Of a stretch of 7,380 nucleotides of DNA, positions 1 to 6,075 are shown in pieces. Position 1 is the first letter of the stretch. Each line of letters starts with the position of its first letter. The notes below the pieces were generated by a model. That model had not been told where the DNA came from and ran no database searches. It saw only the letters and a list, made by a program, of their open reading frames with translations. The position numbers and the translations under genes are program-made. The stretch lies in NCBI GenBank assembly GCA_964473355.1, contig CAYYOS010000125.1:1-7380 (forward strand), in the 5' to 3' direction. Origin of the DNA: CAYYOS01 sp964473355 (GTDB taxonomy: Bacteria; Pseudomonadota; Gammaproteobacteria; Burkholderiales; REEB80).

Positions 1-1
1 A

Positions 2-1189
2 TTCAATTTTGTCAGCGAAGGTAAGGACAAAAAAGGTAAGCCCATTAAAGGTGATCTGCGCGCCCCGGGCGAAAAGGTGGTCAGCGCCACCTTACGCCGT
101 CAGGGCATTACCGTTTCTCGCGTAAAAAAACAAAGCAGCTTTGGCCGTAAGAAAAAAATAAAGCCAAAGGATATTGCCATTTTTACGCGGCAGCTCGCAA
201 CCATGATGAAGTCTGGCGTACCACTTCTTCAGTCTTTTGATATTGTCGGCAAAGGTCACTCCAACCCCTCCATGCAAAAACTCTTAGGAGATATTAAGGC
301 GGATATTGAGACCGGCAATAGTTTGAGTCAATCCTTTGCCAAATACCCCCTTTATTTTGACACCTTGTATATTAATTTGGTCAATGCCGGTGAGCAGGCG
401 GGTATTTTAGAGGAAGTGTTAGATCGCCTCGCGACTTACAAAGAAAAAATTATGGCGATTAAGGGCAAAATTAAGTCTGCACTTTTTTACCCCGTCTCAA
501 TTATTGTGGTGGCGTTTATCATTACCGCCATTATTATGATTTTTGTCATTCCCGCATTTAAGGAGTTGTTTAGCAGCTTCGGGGCCGACTTACCCGCGCC
601 TACTTTAGTAATTATGGCGATTTCCGATGTGTTCGTGCAATATTGGTGGCTGATATTTGGCGCAATCGGCGGTGCGCTATGGTTTTTCTTCTATACCTGG
701 AAGCGCTCCCGCAAAATGCAAATGGTGCTGGATAGGCTGTTTTTAAAGCTACCTGTTTTTGGTCCGGTGATTGAAAAAGCCACGATTGCGCGCTGGACCC
801 GAACCTTGTCCACCATGTTTGCCGCCGGTGTACCTTTGGTAGAAGCATTAGAGTCCGTTGCCGGTGCGGCGGGCAATCAGGTTTTTTACGAAGCCACGAT
901 GCGCGTGCAAAGTGAAGTGGCTACCGGTACCAGTTTAACAACGGCAATGCAAAACACTGAAAAATTTCCTAACATGGTGCTACAAATGACGGCCATCGGT
1001 GAAGAATCTGGCGAACTGGATGCGATGCTCGGCAAGGTAGCTGACTTTTATGAGCGAGAGGTGGATGACGCGGTGGCGGCCCTAAGCAGCCTAATGGAAC
1101 CCATGATTATGGTGGTATTGGGTACGCTAATCGGGGGTATGGTAATTGCCATGTACCTGCCAATCTTCAAGCTAGGTCAAGTGGTATAG
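2..1189 (+). CDS. pilC: Type IV pilus inner-membrane platform protein PilC (5' end cut by window)
   Basis: PilC is the inner-membrane platform of the type IV pilus; it links the cytoplasmic assembly/retraction ATPases to the growing pilin fibre. The frame is open from the window edge, giving 395 visible residues, so about ten N-terminal residues are probably missing (the family is near 405). An internal GTG at 77 is not the true start, because the upstream codons already read as PilC N-terminus (FNFVSEGKDKKGK). Two T2SF (GspF-type) repeats are visible: the first from about residue 61 (FTRQLATMMKSGVPLLQSFD), the second from about 261 (ATIARWTRTLSTMFAAGVPL). Each carries the recurring GE-x-(A/S)G-x-L motif (AGEQAGILEE, GEESGELDAM). 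Hydrophobic segments lie near 163-183, 215-232 and 366-387, the usual three-helix pattern. The C-terminus IAMYLPIFKLGQVV is typical of PilC rather than GspF, and pilD downstream supports this. A pilB gene would be expected just upstream, outside the window. Confidence 0.95.
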   Translation, partial: FNFVSEGKDKKGKPIKGDLRAPGEKVVSATLRRQGITVSRVKKQSSFGRKKKIKPKDIAIFTRQLATMMKSGVPLLQSFDIVGKGHSNPSMQKLLGDIKADIETGNSLSQSFAKYPLYFDTLYINLVNAGEQAGILEEVLDRLATYKEKIMAIKGKIKSALFYPVSIIVVAFIITAIIMIFVIPAFKELFSSFGADLPAPTLVIMAISDVFVQYWWLIFGAIGGALWFFFYTWKRSRKMQMVLDRLFLKLPVFGPVIEKATIARWTRTLSTMFAAGVPLVEALESVAGAAGNQVFYEATMRVQSEVATGTSLTTAMQNTEKFPNMVLQMTAIGEESGELDAMLGKVADFYEREVDDAVAALSSLMEPMIMVVLGTLIGGMVIAMYLPIFKLGQVV

Positions 1190-1297
1190 CGGCACGAGCG
1201 AAACCTGATAAGGCTGATTCGGAGGCTTAGACGCGGGTCACGTGCACTCCGTGGTTGCCAGCGTGCATCTGGTCCAATTACCCGCCTCTGATAACAC
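1190..1297 (+). other. pilC-pilD intergenic spacer, no recognised element
   Basis: These 108 bases are the only sizeable gap on the plus strand. No open frame fits the flanking genes, no Shine-Dalgarno core stands out just before the pilD ATG, and I see no convincing sigma-70 promoter or T-tailed terminator. The best local fold is a 4-base-pair stem, CACG at 1239-1242 with CGTG at 1250-1253, extendable by two G-T wobbles, and it is too weak to call. The spacer could hold a promoter for the pilD-to-chaperone row, but the sequence does not show one. Confidence 0.4.
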
Positions 1298-2164
1298 ATG
1301 TCTCTTATCGAACTTCTGCAAGCATCGCCCGCTTTTTTCATAACTCTGGCCGCTATCCTGGGCTTGATGATTGGCAGCTTTTTAAACGTGGTTATTTACC
1401 GCCTGCCGAAAATGTTAGAACGGGATTGGCAATCGCAATGCGCGGAACTCAAGGGCGAAGCGCCGCCACCGGGGCCGATATTTAATTTAATGGTACCCCG
1501 TTCGGCCTGCCCCGGATGCGGCGCACCCATCAACGCCCTAAAAAATATCCCTATAGTAAGTTACCTTTTTTTGCGAGGGCGCTGCGCTCAATGCGGCATC
1601 AATATAAGCAAACGCTATCCTATAGTTGAGGGACTCAGCGGGCTATTAGCCGGGCTAATGGCTTGGCACTTCGGGTTTGGCCCCGCCGCGTTGGCAGCCA
1701 TGGTATTTTGCTGGGCTTTACTCACCCTAACATTTATAGATTTCGATACCCAGTTACTTCCGGACAATATTACGCTACCCTTGCTGTGGCTCGGCCTCTT
1801 GATTAACGCCAACGGCATCTTTACGGATCTAAAATCGGCAGTTTTCGGCGCCATTGCAGGTTATCTAGCGTTATGGAGTGTTTACTGGGGTTTTAAGCTA
1901 CTCACCAAGAAAGAAGGAATGGGGTATGGCGATTTTAAATTCTTGGGCGCCATAGGCGCGTGGTTAGGTTGGCAAATGTTGCCTTTAGTAATCTTGCTGT
2001 CCTCCTTTGTGGGCGCCGTAGTTGGTTTGGGTTTAATTGTCTTTACACGTCACGGCCGGAATATTCCCATTCCATTCGGACCCTATTTAGCCGGTGGCGG
2101 ATTTATAGCTTTATTGTGGGGAAATCAGCTCACGCAGGCTTATCTTAATTACATTTCCCCATGA
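1298..2164 (+). CDS. pilD: Type IV prepilin peptidase / N-methyltransferase PilD (A24 family)
   Basis: PilD is the bifunctional inner-membrane aspartic protease that removes the leader peptide of type IV prepilins (and type II secretion pseudopilins) and then methylates the new N-terminal residue. At 288 aa it matches the full-length two-domain form. The N-terminal part has a membrane segment (about 11-33, ending GSFLNVVIYRLP) and the zinc-type tetracysteine motif C71-x2-C74 ... C96-x2-C99 of the DUF2118-like/DiS methylation region. The A24 peptidase part has both catalytic aspartates: D148 in the FIDFD...LLPD motif and D212 in GYGDFK, the GxGD signature. Several hydrophobic segments follow, with the usual PIPFGPYLAGG near 257-267. 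The ATG at 1298 begins a sensible N-terminus (MSLIELLQASPAFF), although no clear ribosome binding site precedes it. The stop overlaps the coaE start as ATGA. The neighbour pilC makes pilin processing the obvious main role. Confidence 0.96.
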   Translation: MSLIELLQASPAFFITLAAILGLMIGSFLNVVIYRLPKMLERDWQSQCAELKGEAPPPGPIFNLMVPRSACPGCGAPINALKNIPIVSYLFLRGRCAQCGINISKRYPIVEGLSGLLAGLMAWHFGFGPAALAAMVFCWALLTLTFIDFDTQLLPDNITLPLLWLGLLINANGIFTDLKSAVFGAIAGYLALWSVYWGFKLLTKKEGMGYGDFKFLGAIGAWLGWQMLPLVILLSSFVGAVVGLGLIVFTRHGRNIPIPFGPYLAGGGFIALLWGNQLTQAYLNYISP

Positions 2165-2787
2165 CATTGAGAGTAGGGTTGACCGGCGGCATAGGTAGCG
2201 GCAAAAGTACCGCGAGCGAATATTTTTCCCAATTGGGCGCGCAAATAATCGATACCGATGCCATTGCAAAACGCTTAACTGAAAAAGATCAACCTGCGCT
2301 TGAAAAGGTCAGAGAAGCGTTTCCGCGTAATTTATTTACTGATGATGGTAAGCTGGATCGCAGCAAAATGCGCGCGCTAGTTTTTTCGGATGCGCGAGCG
2401 AAAACAATTTTGGAGGCTATCTTACACCCATTAATTAAGCAAGAGGTCATCCACGCGATGCGCACCAGCACTGCGGCGTATCAAATTGTTGTCGTGCCAT
2501 TACTCTTTGAGACCAATGACTATCGAGAGCTAATCACACGCGTTCTAGTCATAGACTGCGACGAGGCCACACAACGGCAGCGCGCCATGGCGTATCATCA
2601 CCTCAGCCTGGCTCAAGCCAATGCCATCATGGCTACACAGCTTCCTCGCGCGCAGCGCTTAGCGTACGCCGACGACGTGCTTCACAATAACGGCGGTCTA
2701 GAGGATCTACGCATAGCGGTCGCTACCTTGCACCAAAAATATTTAAAGTTAAGTGAAAATAAGTCTAGCGCTTTTATTTATGACTAG
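2161..2787 (+). CDS. coaE: Dephospho-CoA kinase CoaE
   Basis: CoaE phosphorylates the 3'-hydroxyl of the ribose in dephospho-CoA using ATP, the final step of coenzyme A synthesis, in the cytoplasm. The 208 aa length is normal for the family. The P-loop is at residues 9-17 (GGIGSGKST), the substrate-side IDTDAIA motif at 30-36 with D31 and D33, the conserved HP at 89-90 in AILHPLI, PLLFE at 113-117, and a typical ADDVLHNNG stretch at 170-178. One oddity is the lid: where most homologues read an Arg-Asp pair (E. coli, from memory, TMQRDDVT) this protein reads AMAYHHLS, with Y145-H146. Everything else argues for an active enzyme. The ATG at 2161 shares bases with the pilD stop, and the end overlaps zapD by 8 bases, so translation is probably coupled both ways. 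The pilD-coaE order is widespread in gammaproteobacteria. Confidence 0.96.
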   Translation: MTLRVGLTGGIGSGKSTASEYFSQLGAQIIDTDAIAKRLTEKDQPALEKVREAFPRNLFTDDGKLDRSKMRALVFSDARAKTILEAILHPLIKQEVIHAMRTSTAAYQIVVVPLLFETNDYRELITRVLVIDCDEATQRQRAMAYHHLSLAQANAIMATQLPRAQRLAYADDVLHNNGGLEDLRIAVATLHQKYLKLSENKSSAFIYD

Positions 2788-3562
2788 CGAGCAAATTTCC
2801 GCAGACTGGATAATTTATGATCACCCCCTAAACGAGAGGGTGCGAACACTTTTGCGCTTAGAAGATCTTTTTTTCAAGACCAAAGCCTACTGCGCCAAAA
2901 GTGAGGTGTTGGATCATCACTTTGGACTGCTAACGCTTTTCGAAATCATAGATGTAACTGGGCGCGGTGACCTGAAGTCAGATTTGTTGCAAGAATTGGA
3001 GCGACAAAAACAAATTTTGGACAATCTTCGCGGCAACCCCGCGATTGCTCAAGATGTGTTAGTGCGAACCTTAGAAGAAATTTCCAGCAGTCGGGCTAAA
3101 CTGCGTGATCTGCCGGGAAAAACCGGCCAGCACGTGCGCGACAATGATTGGCTGATGAATATCAAGCAGCGCAGCTACATCGCGGGCGGTGTTTGCGAAT
3201 TTGAATTGCCCTCATATCACTTTTGGTTAAATCAGCCATCACATTTGCGTCAGCGTAACTTAATGGATTGGCTTACACCCTTGTTGCCTATTTATGAAAG
3301 TTTATGTATCGTACTGCGACTCTTGCGTAGCAGCGGGCAGGCGCTGCAGCAAAGTGCGAACAACGGCGTATTTCAACTTATGCTCAGCGGAAAAACCGCG
3401 CAAATGTTGCGGGTTGGCGTAGCGGGTCAACGACCCTGCATTCCGGAAATTAGCGCCAATAAGTACGCCATTAATATTCGATTCATGGTGCTTGGTGACG
3501 CCCAGAAATCTCATTCATGCGAGGAACCAGTGGAATTTACACTCACGCTATGTAACTTATGA
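2780..3562 (+). CDS. zapD: Cell division protein ZapD (YacF), FtsZ-bundling factor
   Basis: ZapD is a cytoplasmic protein that binds the conserved C-terminal tail of FtsZ and bundles its filaments, stabilising the division ring. From the ATG at 2780 the product is 260 aa, slightly longer than E. coli ZapD (about 247). The N-terminal family signature is clear (YDHPLNERVRTLLRLEDLFF, residues 13-32). A helical region follows with an Ile/Leu-rich, charged stretch at 67-110, then the signature around 139-149 (CEFELPSYHFW) and a C-terminal beta-rich part (FQLMLSGKTAQMLRVGV, 198-214). I chose ATG 2780 over an in-frame GTG at 2753 because it gives MTSEQISADW, closer to the family start, and only an 8-base overlap with coaE; neither has a good Shine-Dalgarno sequence. 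The stop overlaps yacG as ATGA. The coaE-zapD-yacG order also occurs in E. coli, where it lies close to mutT and secA. Confidence 0.94.
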   Translation: MTSEQISADWIIYDHPLNERVRTLLRLEDLFFKTKAYCAKSEVLDHHFGLLTLFEIIDVTGRGDLKSDLLQELERQKQILDNLRGNPAIAQDVLVRTLEEISSSRAKLRDLPGKTGQHVRDNDWLMNIKQRSYIAGGVCEFELPSYHFWLNQPSHLRQRNLMDWLTPLLPIYESLCIVLRLLRSSGQALQQSANNGVFQLMLSGKTAQMLRVGVAGQRPCIPEISANKYAINIRFMVLGDAQKSHSCEEPVEFTLTLCNL

Positions 3563-3741
3563 AACAAGCCAAAACCGTGCAGTGCCCCATTTGCAAACAA
3601 GCAGCCGTTTATGATCCGGCCAACCCTTTCCGACCGTTCTGTTCGGAGCGCTGTAAGTTAATCGATCTTGGCGCATGGGCTGCGGAGAATTACCGTCTAC
3701 CAGATAACCAAACGCTTCCACCCGATGACGCCGAAGTTTAA
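3559..3741 (+). CDS. yacG: Zinc-binding protein YacG (DNA gyrase inhibitor family)
   Basis: YacG is a small zinc protein; the E. coli member binds GyrB and inhibits gyrase supercoiling and DNA binding. The 60 aa product carries the full set of zinc ligands, C9-x2-C12 (CPIC) and C28-x3-C32 (CSERC), followed by the hallmark KLIDLGAWAAENYRLP at 33-48 and a short acidic tail. The length is normal for this family. The start codon shares four bases with the zapD stop (ATGA), which implies coupled translation. The last 17 bases are also used by the downstream copper chaperone gene in another frame. The sequence gives no evidence about its effect on gyrase in this organism beyond conservation of the motifs. 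Confidence 0.95.
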   Translation: MKQAKTVQCPICKQAAVYDPANPFRPFCSERCKLIDLGAWAAENYRLPDNQTLPPDDAEV

Positions 3742-4165
3742 TCCGCTGATCCTGGGAGTCTGGCTACTGTGCGTTTGTCCGCTACCCAGCAGCGGCGCGG
3801 AAATTAAGATCTCAGTCGACAACGCTTGGGCGCGCGCCACCGTCCCTGCTCAGTCCGTCAGCGGCGCCTTTTTTGAGATAACAAGCTCGCATTCCGCTCG
3901 TCTCATTAAGGCGGAAACAGACGTAGCCGAAACTGTCGAGCTACACAGAATGTCCATGAAAGATGGGGTCATGCGCATGCGGCAACTTAAAGATCTGGCA
4001 TTAACCGCCGGCACCAAGACCGCGCTGGCCCCGGGAGGCGATCATCTTATGTTAATTAACTTGAAGAAACAATTGAAGGCAGGGGAAACATTTATTTTGC
4101 AACTAACAGTTCAGGACGCTAACTACAAAAATCATACGGTCAGGGTCAATACAAAAATCAAGTAG
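3725..4165 (+). CDS. Secreted PCu(A)C-type copper chaperone (DUF461)
   Basis: Proteins of this family bind Cu(I) in the periplasm and, where studied, help deliver copper to the CuA site of cytochrome c oxidase, often together with a Sco protein. The 146 aa product has a probable signal peptide (K4, hydrophobic 8-20, likely cut after SSGA at 22-25) and no lipobox. The metal motif is exact: H74-x10-M85-x21-H107-x-M109, matching the family pattern H(M)x10Mx21HxM, in the setting ELHRMSMKDGVMRMRQL and LAPGGDHLMLINLK. I chose ATG 3725 because it starts directly at the signal peptide; an in-frame TTG at 3668 would add 19 residues that spoil it. The gene overlaps yacG by 17 bases and lacks its own ribosome binding site, so it probably depends on upstream translation. 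No Sco or oxidase gene is next to it here. The family call is firm; the CuA-assembly role is inferred. Confidence 0.92.
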   Translation: MTPKFNPLILGVWLLCVCPLPSSGAEIKISVDNAWARATVPAQSVSGAFFEITSSHSARLIKAETDVAETVELHRMSMKDGVMRMRQLKDLALTAGTKTALAPGGDHLMLINLKKQLKAGETFILQLTVQDANYKNHTVRVNTKIK

Positions 4166-4166
4166 T

Positions 4167-4208
4167 GAACCGGTTCTTAGACCCACGAGCCCGCGAGTTA
4201 ACCGTTTT
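4167..4208. terminator. Convergent junction with weak terminator-like inverted repeats
   Basis: The two operons meet tail to tail across 44 bases. Inside lies a perfect 10-base palindrome, GAACCGGTTC at 4167-4176. In addition CGGTT at 4171-4175 can pair with AACCG at 4200-4204, followed by TTTT at 4205-4208, which would resemble an intrinsic terminator for the plus strand. The 5-base-pair stem and 24-base loop are weaker than a typical rho-independent terminator. Transcription from both sides must stop near here or run antisense into the opposite gene, so I list the region as a tentative terminator only. Confidence 0.25.
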
Positions 4209-4209
4209 C

Positions 4210-5139
4210 CTACACCCAAGCATTACGCAACATGGCGATACCCTGTCCGCCCGCTCGATACGCATCGTTTAACATGTTATTTTCCATGCCGCCCAAGGCA
4301 TACGCCGGAATGGGATAATTTTCGAGCAAAGCGGCAAATTTAGACCATCCTAGGCAGGGCTCATTGGGATGACTCGGCGTGGGCAACACCGGTGATAGGA
4401 CGACAAAATCCAGATTTAATTCAGCAGCCCGCGCTAGTTCTTGAGCGTTATGGCATGATGCGCCTACAAGCTCAGCTGGCGGTCGCGACAGCCATTGCAT
4501 CAGGAGTTTCGCCGATCCATGCACGCCGTTGGCTGGGGGTATGTCATCCAGACTGTTGCTATGTACCAGTACCCGAGCCCCATACGGCCCGGCTAGAGCT
4601 ATTAGCTTCTGCAGCAACAGTGCCACGTCATCTTTAGATAATTGATTCTCGCGTAACACCAGCATACGCAATCCCTTTTCTAGGGCGGCTTCGGCATGGA
4701 CTAAAAATTCCGCTACACCTAGCTCCTTAACATTGCTAATTGCGTAGACCGAAGGCAGTTTAAGCGCGCGTAAGATAGGAGCATTGGCAGGCAGCAAAGG
4801 AGCGACCTCGATGTGCTCTGGCCATTGCCAGCTCAAACTTTGATGCTCTTTGGCGTAAGGGACGCCCTGCCATTCCCGTACCCGGAAGAAGTGTAGCCGG
4901 ACGTTGGCGTGCGGGTAAGCAAAGGTTCTAGTCACCCAAGGGTAAACCGTGACAATTTCCAAGCCGAGCTCTTCGTGAATTTCGCGAATGAGCGCCGTCA
5001 ACGGCGTTTCGCCCTGCTCTAATTTACCGCCGGGAAATTCCCAATACCCCCCGTACACTTTCGCCGTGGGCCGTTGTGCTAGGAGTACCGCGCCGTCAGG
5101 CCGTTGAATTATTGCGACCGAAACTTCGATAACGGACAT
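4210..5139 (-). CDS. MutT-type Nudix hydrolase fused to a ThiE/TenI-like domain
   Basis: The 309 aa protein joins two domains. Residues 1 to about 128 form a MutT-like Nudix hydrolase, a family that hydrolyses nucleoside diphosphates linked to another group; MutT itself removes 8-oxo-dGTP. The Nudix box is complete at 38-60 (G-x5-E-x7-REIHEELGL), preceded by YWEFPGG, and P107 sits in a typical WxWP-like segment. Residues about 131-309 resemble thiamine phosphate synthase/TenI, a TIM barrel: LRE at 162-164, GVHG at 205-208, VGASCHNAQELARAA at 225-239, LSPVLPTPSHP at 248-258 and ALGGM at 281-285. Several positions needed for ThiE catalysis differ, so thiamine synthesis is doubtful. This fusion is a known gammaproteobacterial arrangement replacing stand-alone mutT near secA and argJ. 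The ATG at 5139 lies 54 bases after the ATPase stop and has no obvious Shine-Dalgarno sequence. The Nudix call is firm, its substrate is not proven. Confidence 0.93.
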   Translation of the reverse strand: MSVIEVSVAIIQRPDGAVLLAQRPTAKVYGGYWEFPGGKLEQGETPLTALIREIHEELGLEIVTVYPWVTRTFAYPHANVRLHFFRVREWQGVPYAKEHQSLSWQWPEHIEVAPLLPANAPILRALKLPSVYAISNVKELGVAEFLVHAEAALEKGLRMLVLRENQLSKDDVALLLQKLIALAGPYGARVLVHSNSLDDIPPANGVHGSAKLLMQWLSRPPAELVGASCHNAQELARAAELNLDFVVLSPVLPTPSHPNEPCLGWSKFAALLENYPIPAYALGGMENNMLNDAYRAGGQGIAMLRNAWV

Positions 5140-5193
5140 GCTAAATGCAGCAACGAGTGGAATTAATCAAAGGGGATCGCCGCCTAGAATCCA

Positions 5194-6036
5194 TTATCGG
5201 TTTGCTACTTTGCCGGCCCAATCGCGGGCAAATTGACTGGCGGTTCGCCCGCTACGCGATCCTCGTAACAAGGCCCACTGTAGCGCCGCTTCACGGATGG
5301 CTGGCGCGGTTGAGTTGGCTACAGAATAAAAATCTAACCAATGCTGCACAATAACTAAATATTGGTCTTGGTTAAAAGGATGAAAGGAAATCCATAAGCC
5401 AAAACGCTCGGATAAGGAAATTTTTTGTTCTACCGCTTCGCCGGGATGTATCTCATTTTCATCACGATAGCTTTCCAAATTTTCCGAGAAAAACTCAGGC
5501 AACAAATGCCGGCGGTTGGAGGTGGCAATAATCATAGCGTTATCCGGCATGGGCCGGATGGAGCCGTCGAGTGCGACCTTAAGCGCCTTATAGGTAGTCT
5601 CTTCGGCTTCGAACGATAAATCATCACAATACACCATGAATTTTTCGGGACGACCTTGAATTTGTGCCATGATATTAGGTAGGTCAATTAAATCTGTTTT
5701 ACTAATTTCAATCAGGCGTAATCCCTGAGCTGCATAATGATTCAACATTGCTTTGACCAAAGAAGATTTGCCGGTGCCGCGGGCCCCGGTCAGCAGTACA
5801 TTGTTTGCCGGTAAGCCGTGTAGGAATTGTTTGATATTGCCTTGCAATCGCGCTTTTTGTTCCTCGATGCCCAGCAGGTTGGTGAGCGATATCTGATGAG
5901 GATGTTGCACGGCGTGCAACCCTGAAGGTTTCTCTGAAGTTACCCATTGAAACGCAATCGCGCCACTCCAATCCACCTCAGGCGCCCCTTTCGGCAGCAA
6001 GTCTTCCAGCCTTGATAAAACAGCTTCGGCACGCAT
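5194..6036 (-). CDS. DUF815-family P-loop ATPase (AAA-like), function unknown
   Basis: This is a cytoplasmic P-loop ATPase of the DUF815 type, related to the AAA+ fold; no defined cellular role is known to me. From the ATG at 6036 it has 280 aa. The N-terminal part begins with a helical stretch (RAEAVLSRLEDLLP). Walker A is GARGTGKS at about 84-91, Walker B-like FMVYCDDL at about 133-140 with two aspartates, and a sensor-1-like IIATSNRRHLLP at about 169-180. The C-terminal part holds SLSERFGLWISFHPFNQ, typical of the family, and ends with an SGRTASQFARDW stretch. No membrane segment or signal peptide is visible. The start is uncertain: ATG 6036 has a good ribosome binding site, but an in-frame TTG at 6063 would extend the N-terminal helix by nine residues (TASLEELIM) in a way that looks family-like. 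The gene follows argJ closely and precedes the Nudix gene, so the three probably share a transcript. Confidence 0.9.
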   Translation of the reverse strand: MRAEAVLSRLEDLLPKGAPEVDWSGAIAFQWVTSEKPSGLHAVQHPHQISLTNLLGIEEQKARLQGNIKQFLHGLPANNVLLTGARGTGKSSLVKAMLNHYAAQGLRLIEISKTDLIDLPNIMAQIQGRPEKFMVYCDDLSFEAEETTYKALKVALDGSIRPMPDNAMIIATSNRRHLLPEFFSENLESYRDENEIHPGEAVEQKISLSERFGLWISFHPFNQDQYLVIVQHWLDFYSVANSTAPAIREAALQWALLRGSRSGRTASQFARDWAGKVANR

Positions 6037-6043
6037 AATAAGT

Positions 6044-6049
6044 TCCTCT
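6044..6049 (-). promoter_or_regulatory. Ribosome binding site for the DUF815 ATPase
   Basis: On the minus strand the bases AGAGGA lie 7 bases upstream of the ATG at 6034-6036. This is the clearest Shine-Dalgarno match in the window and is the reason for choosing that start. The alternative TTG at 6061-6063 has only GGGA five bases upstream. A caveat is that the AGAGGA would also be inside the coding sequence of the longer version, encoding part of SLEEL. Confidence 0.6.
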
Positions 6050-6075
6050 AGCGACGCAGTCAAACGAATCCCAGG

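Noticed and set aside
77..79. GTG as the start of pilC
   Set aside because: The preceding codons from position 2 are open and encode the typical PilC N-terminus, so the gene begins before the window.
1239..1253. Hairpin between pilC and pilD as a terminator
   Set aside because: The stem has only four Watson-Crick pairs and no T-tract follows.
1255..1485. Plus-strand open frame of 76 codons overlapping the pilD start
   Set aside because: Most of it runs in another frame through clear PilD coding sequence, and its product resembles no family I know.
2753..2779. Upstream GTG start for zapD adding nine residues (MKISLALLF)
   Set aside because: It deepens the overlap with coaE to 35 bases, lacks a ribosome binding site, and the added residues are not part of the family N-terminus.
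3668..3724. TTG start extending the copper chaperone by 19 residues
   Set aside because: The extension lies inside yacG coding sequence and places a polar, basic stretch ahead of an otherwise well-formed signal peptide that begins at ATG 3725.
4392..4637. Plus-strand open frame of 81 codons opposite the Nudix/ThiE-like gene
   Set aside because: It lies antisense to a well-supported gene and its translation shows no recognisable domain.
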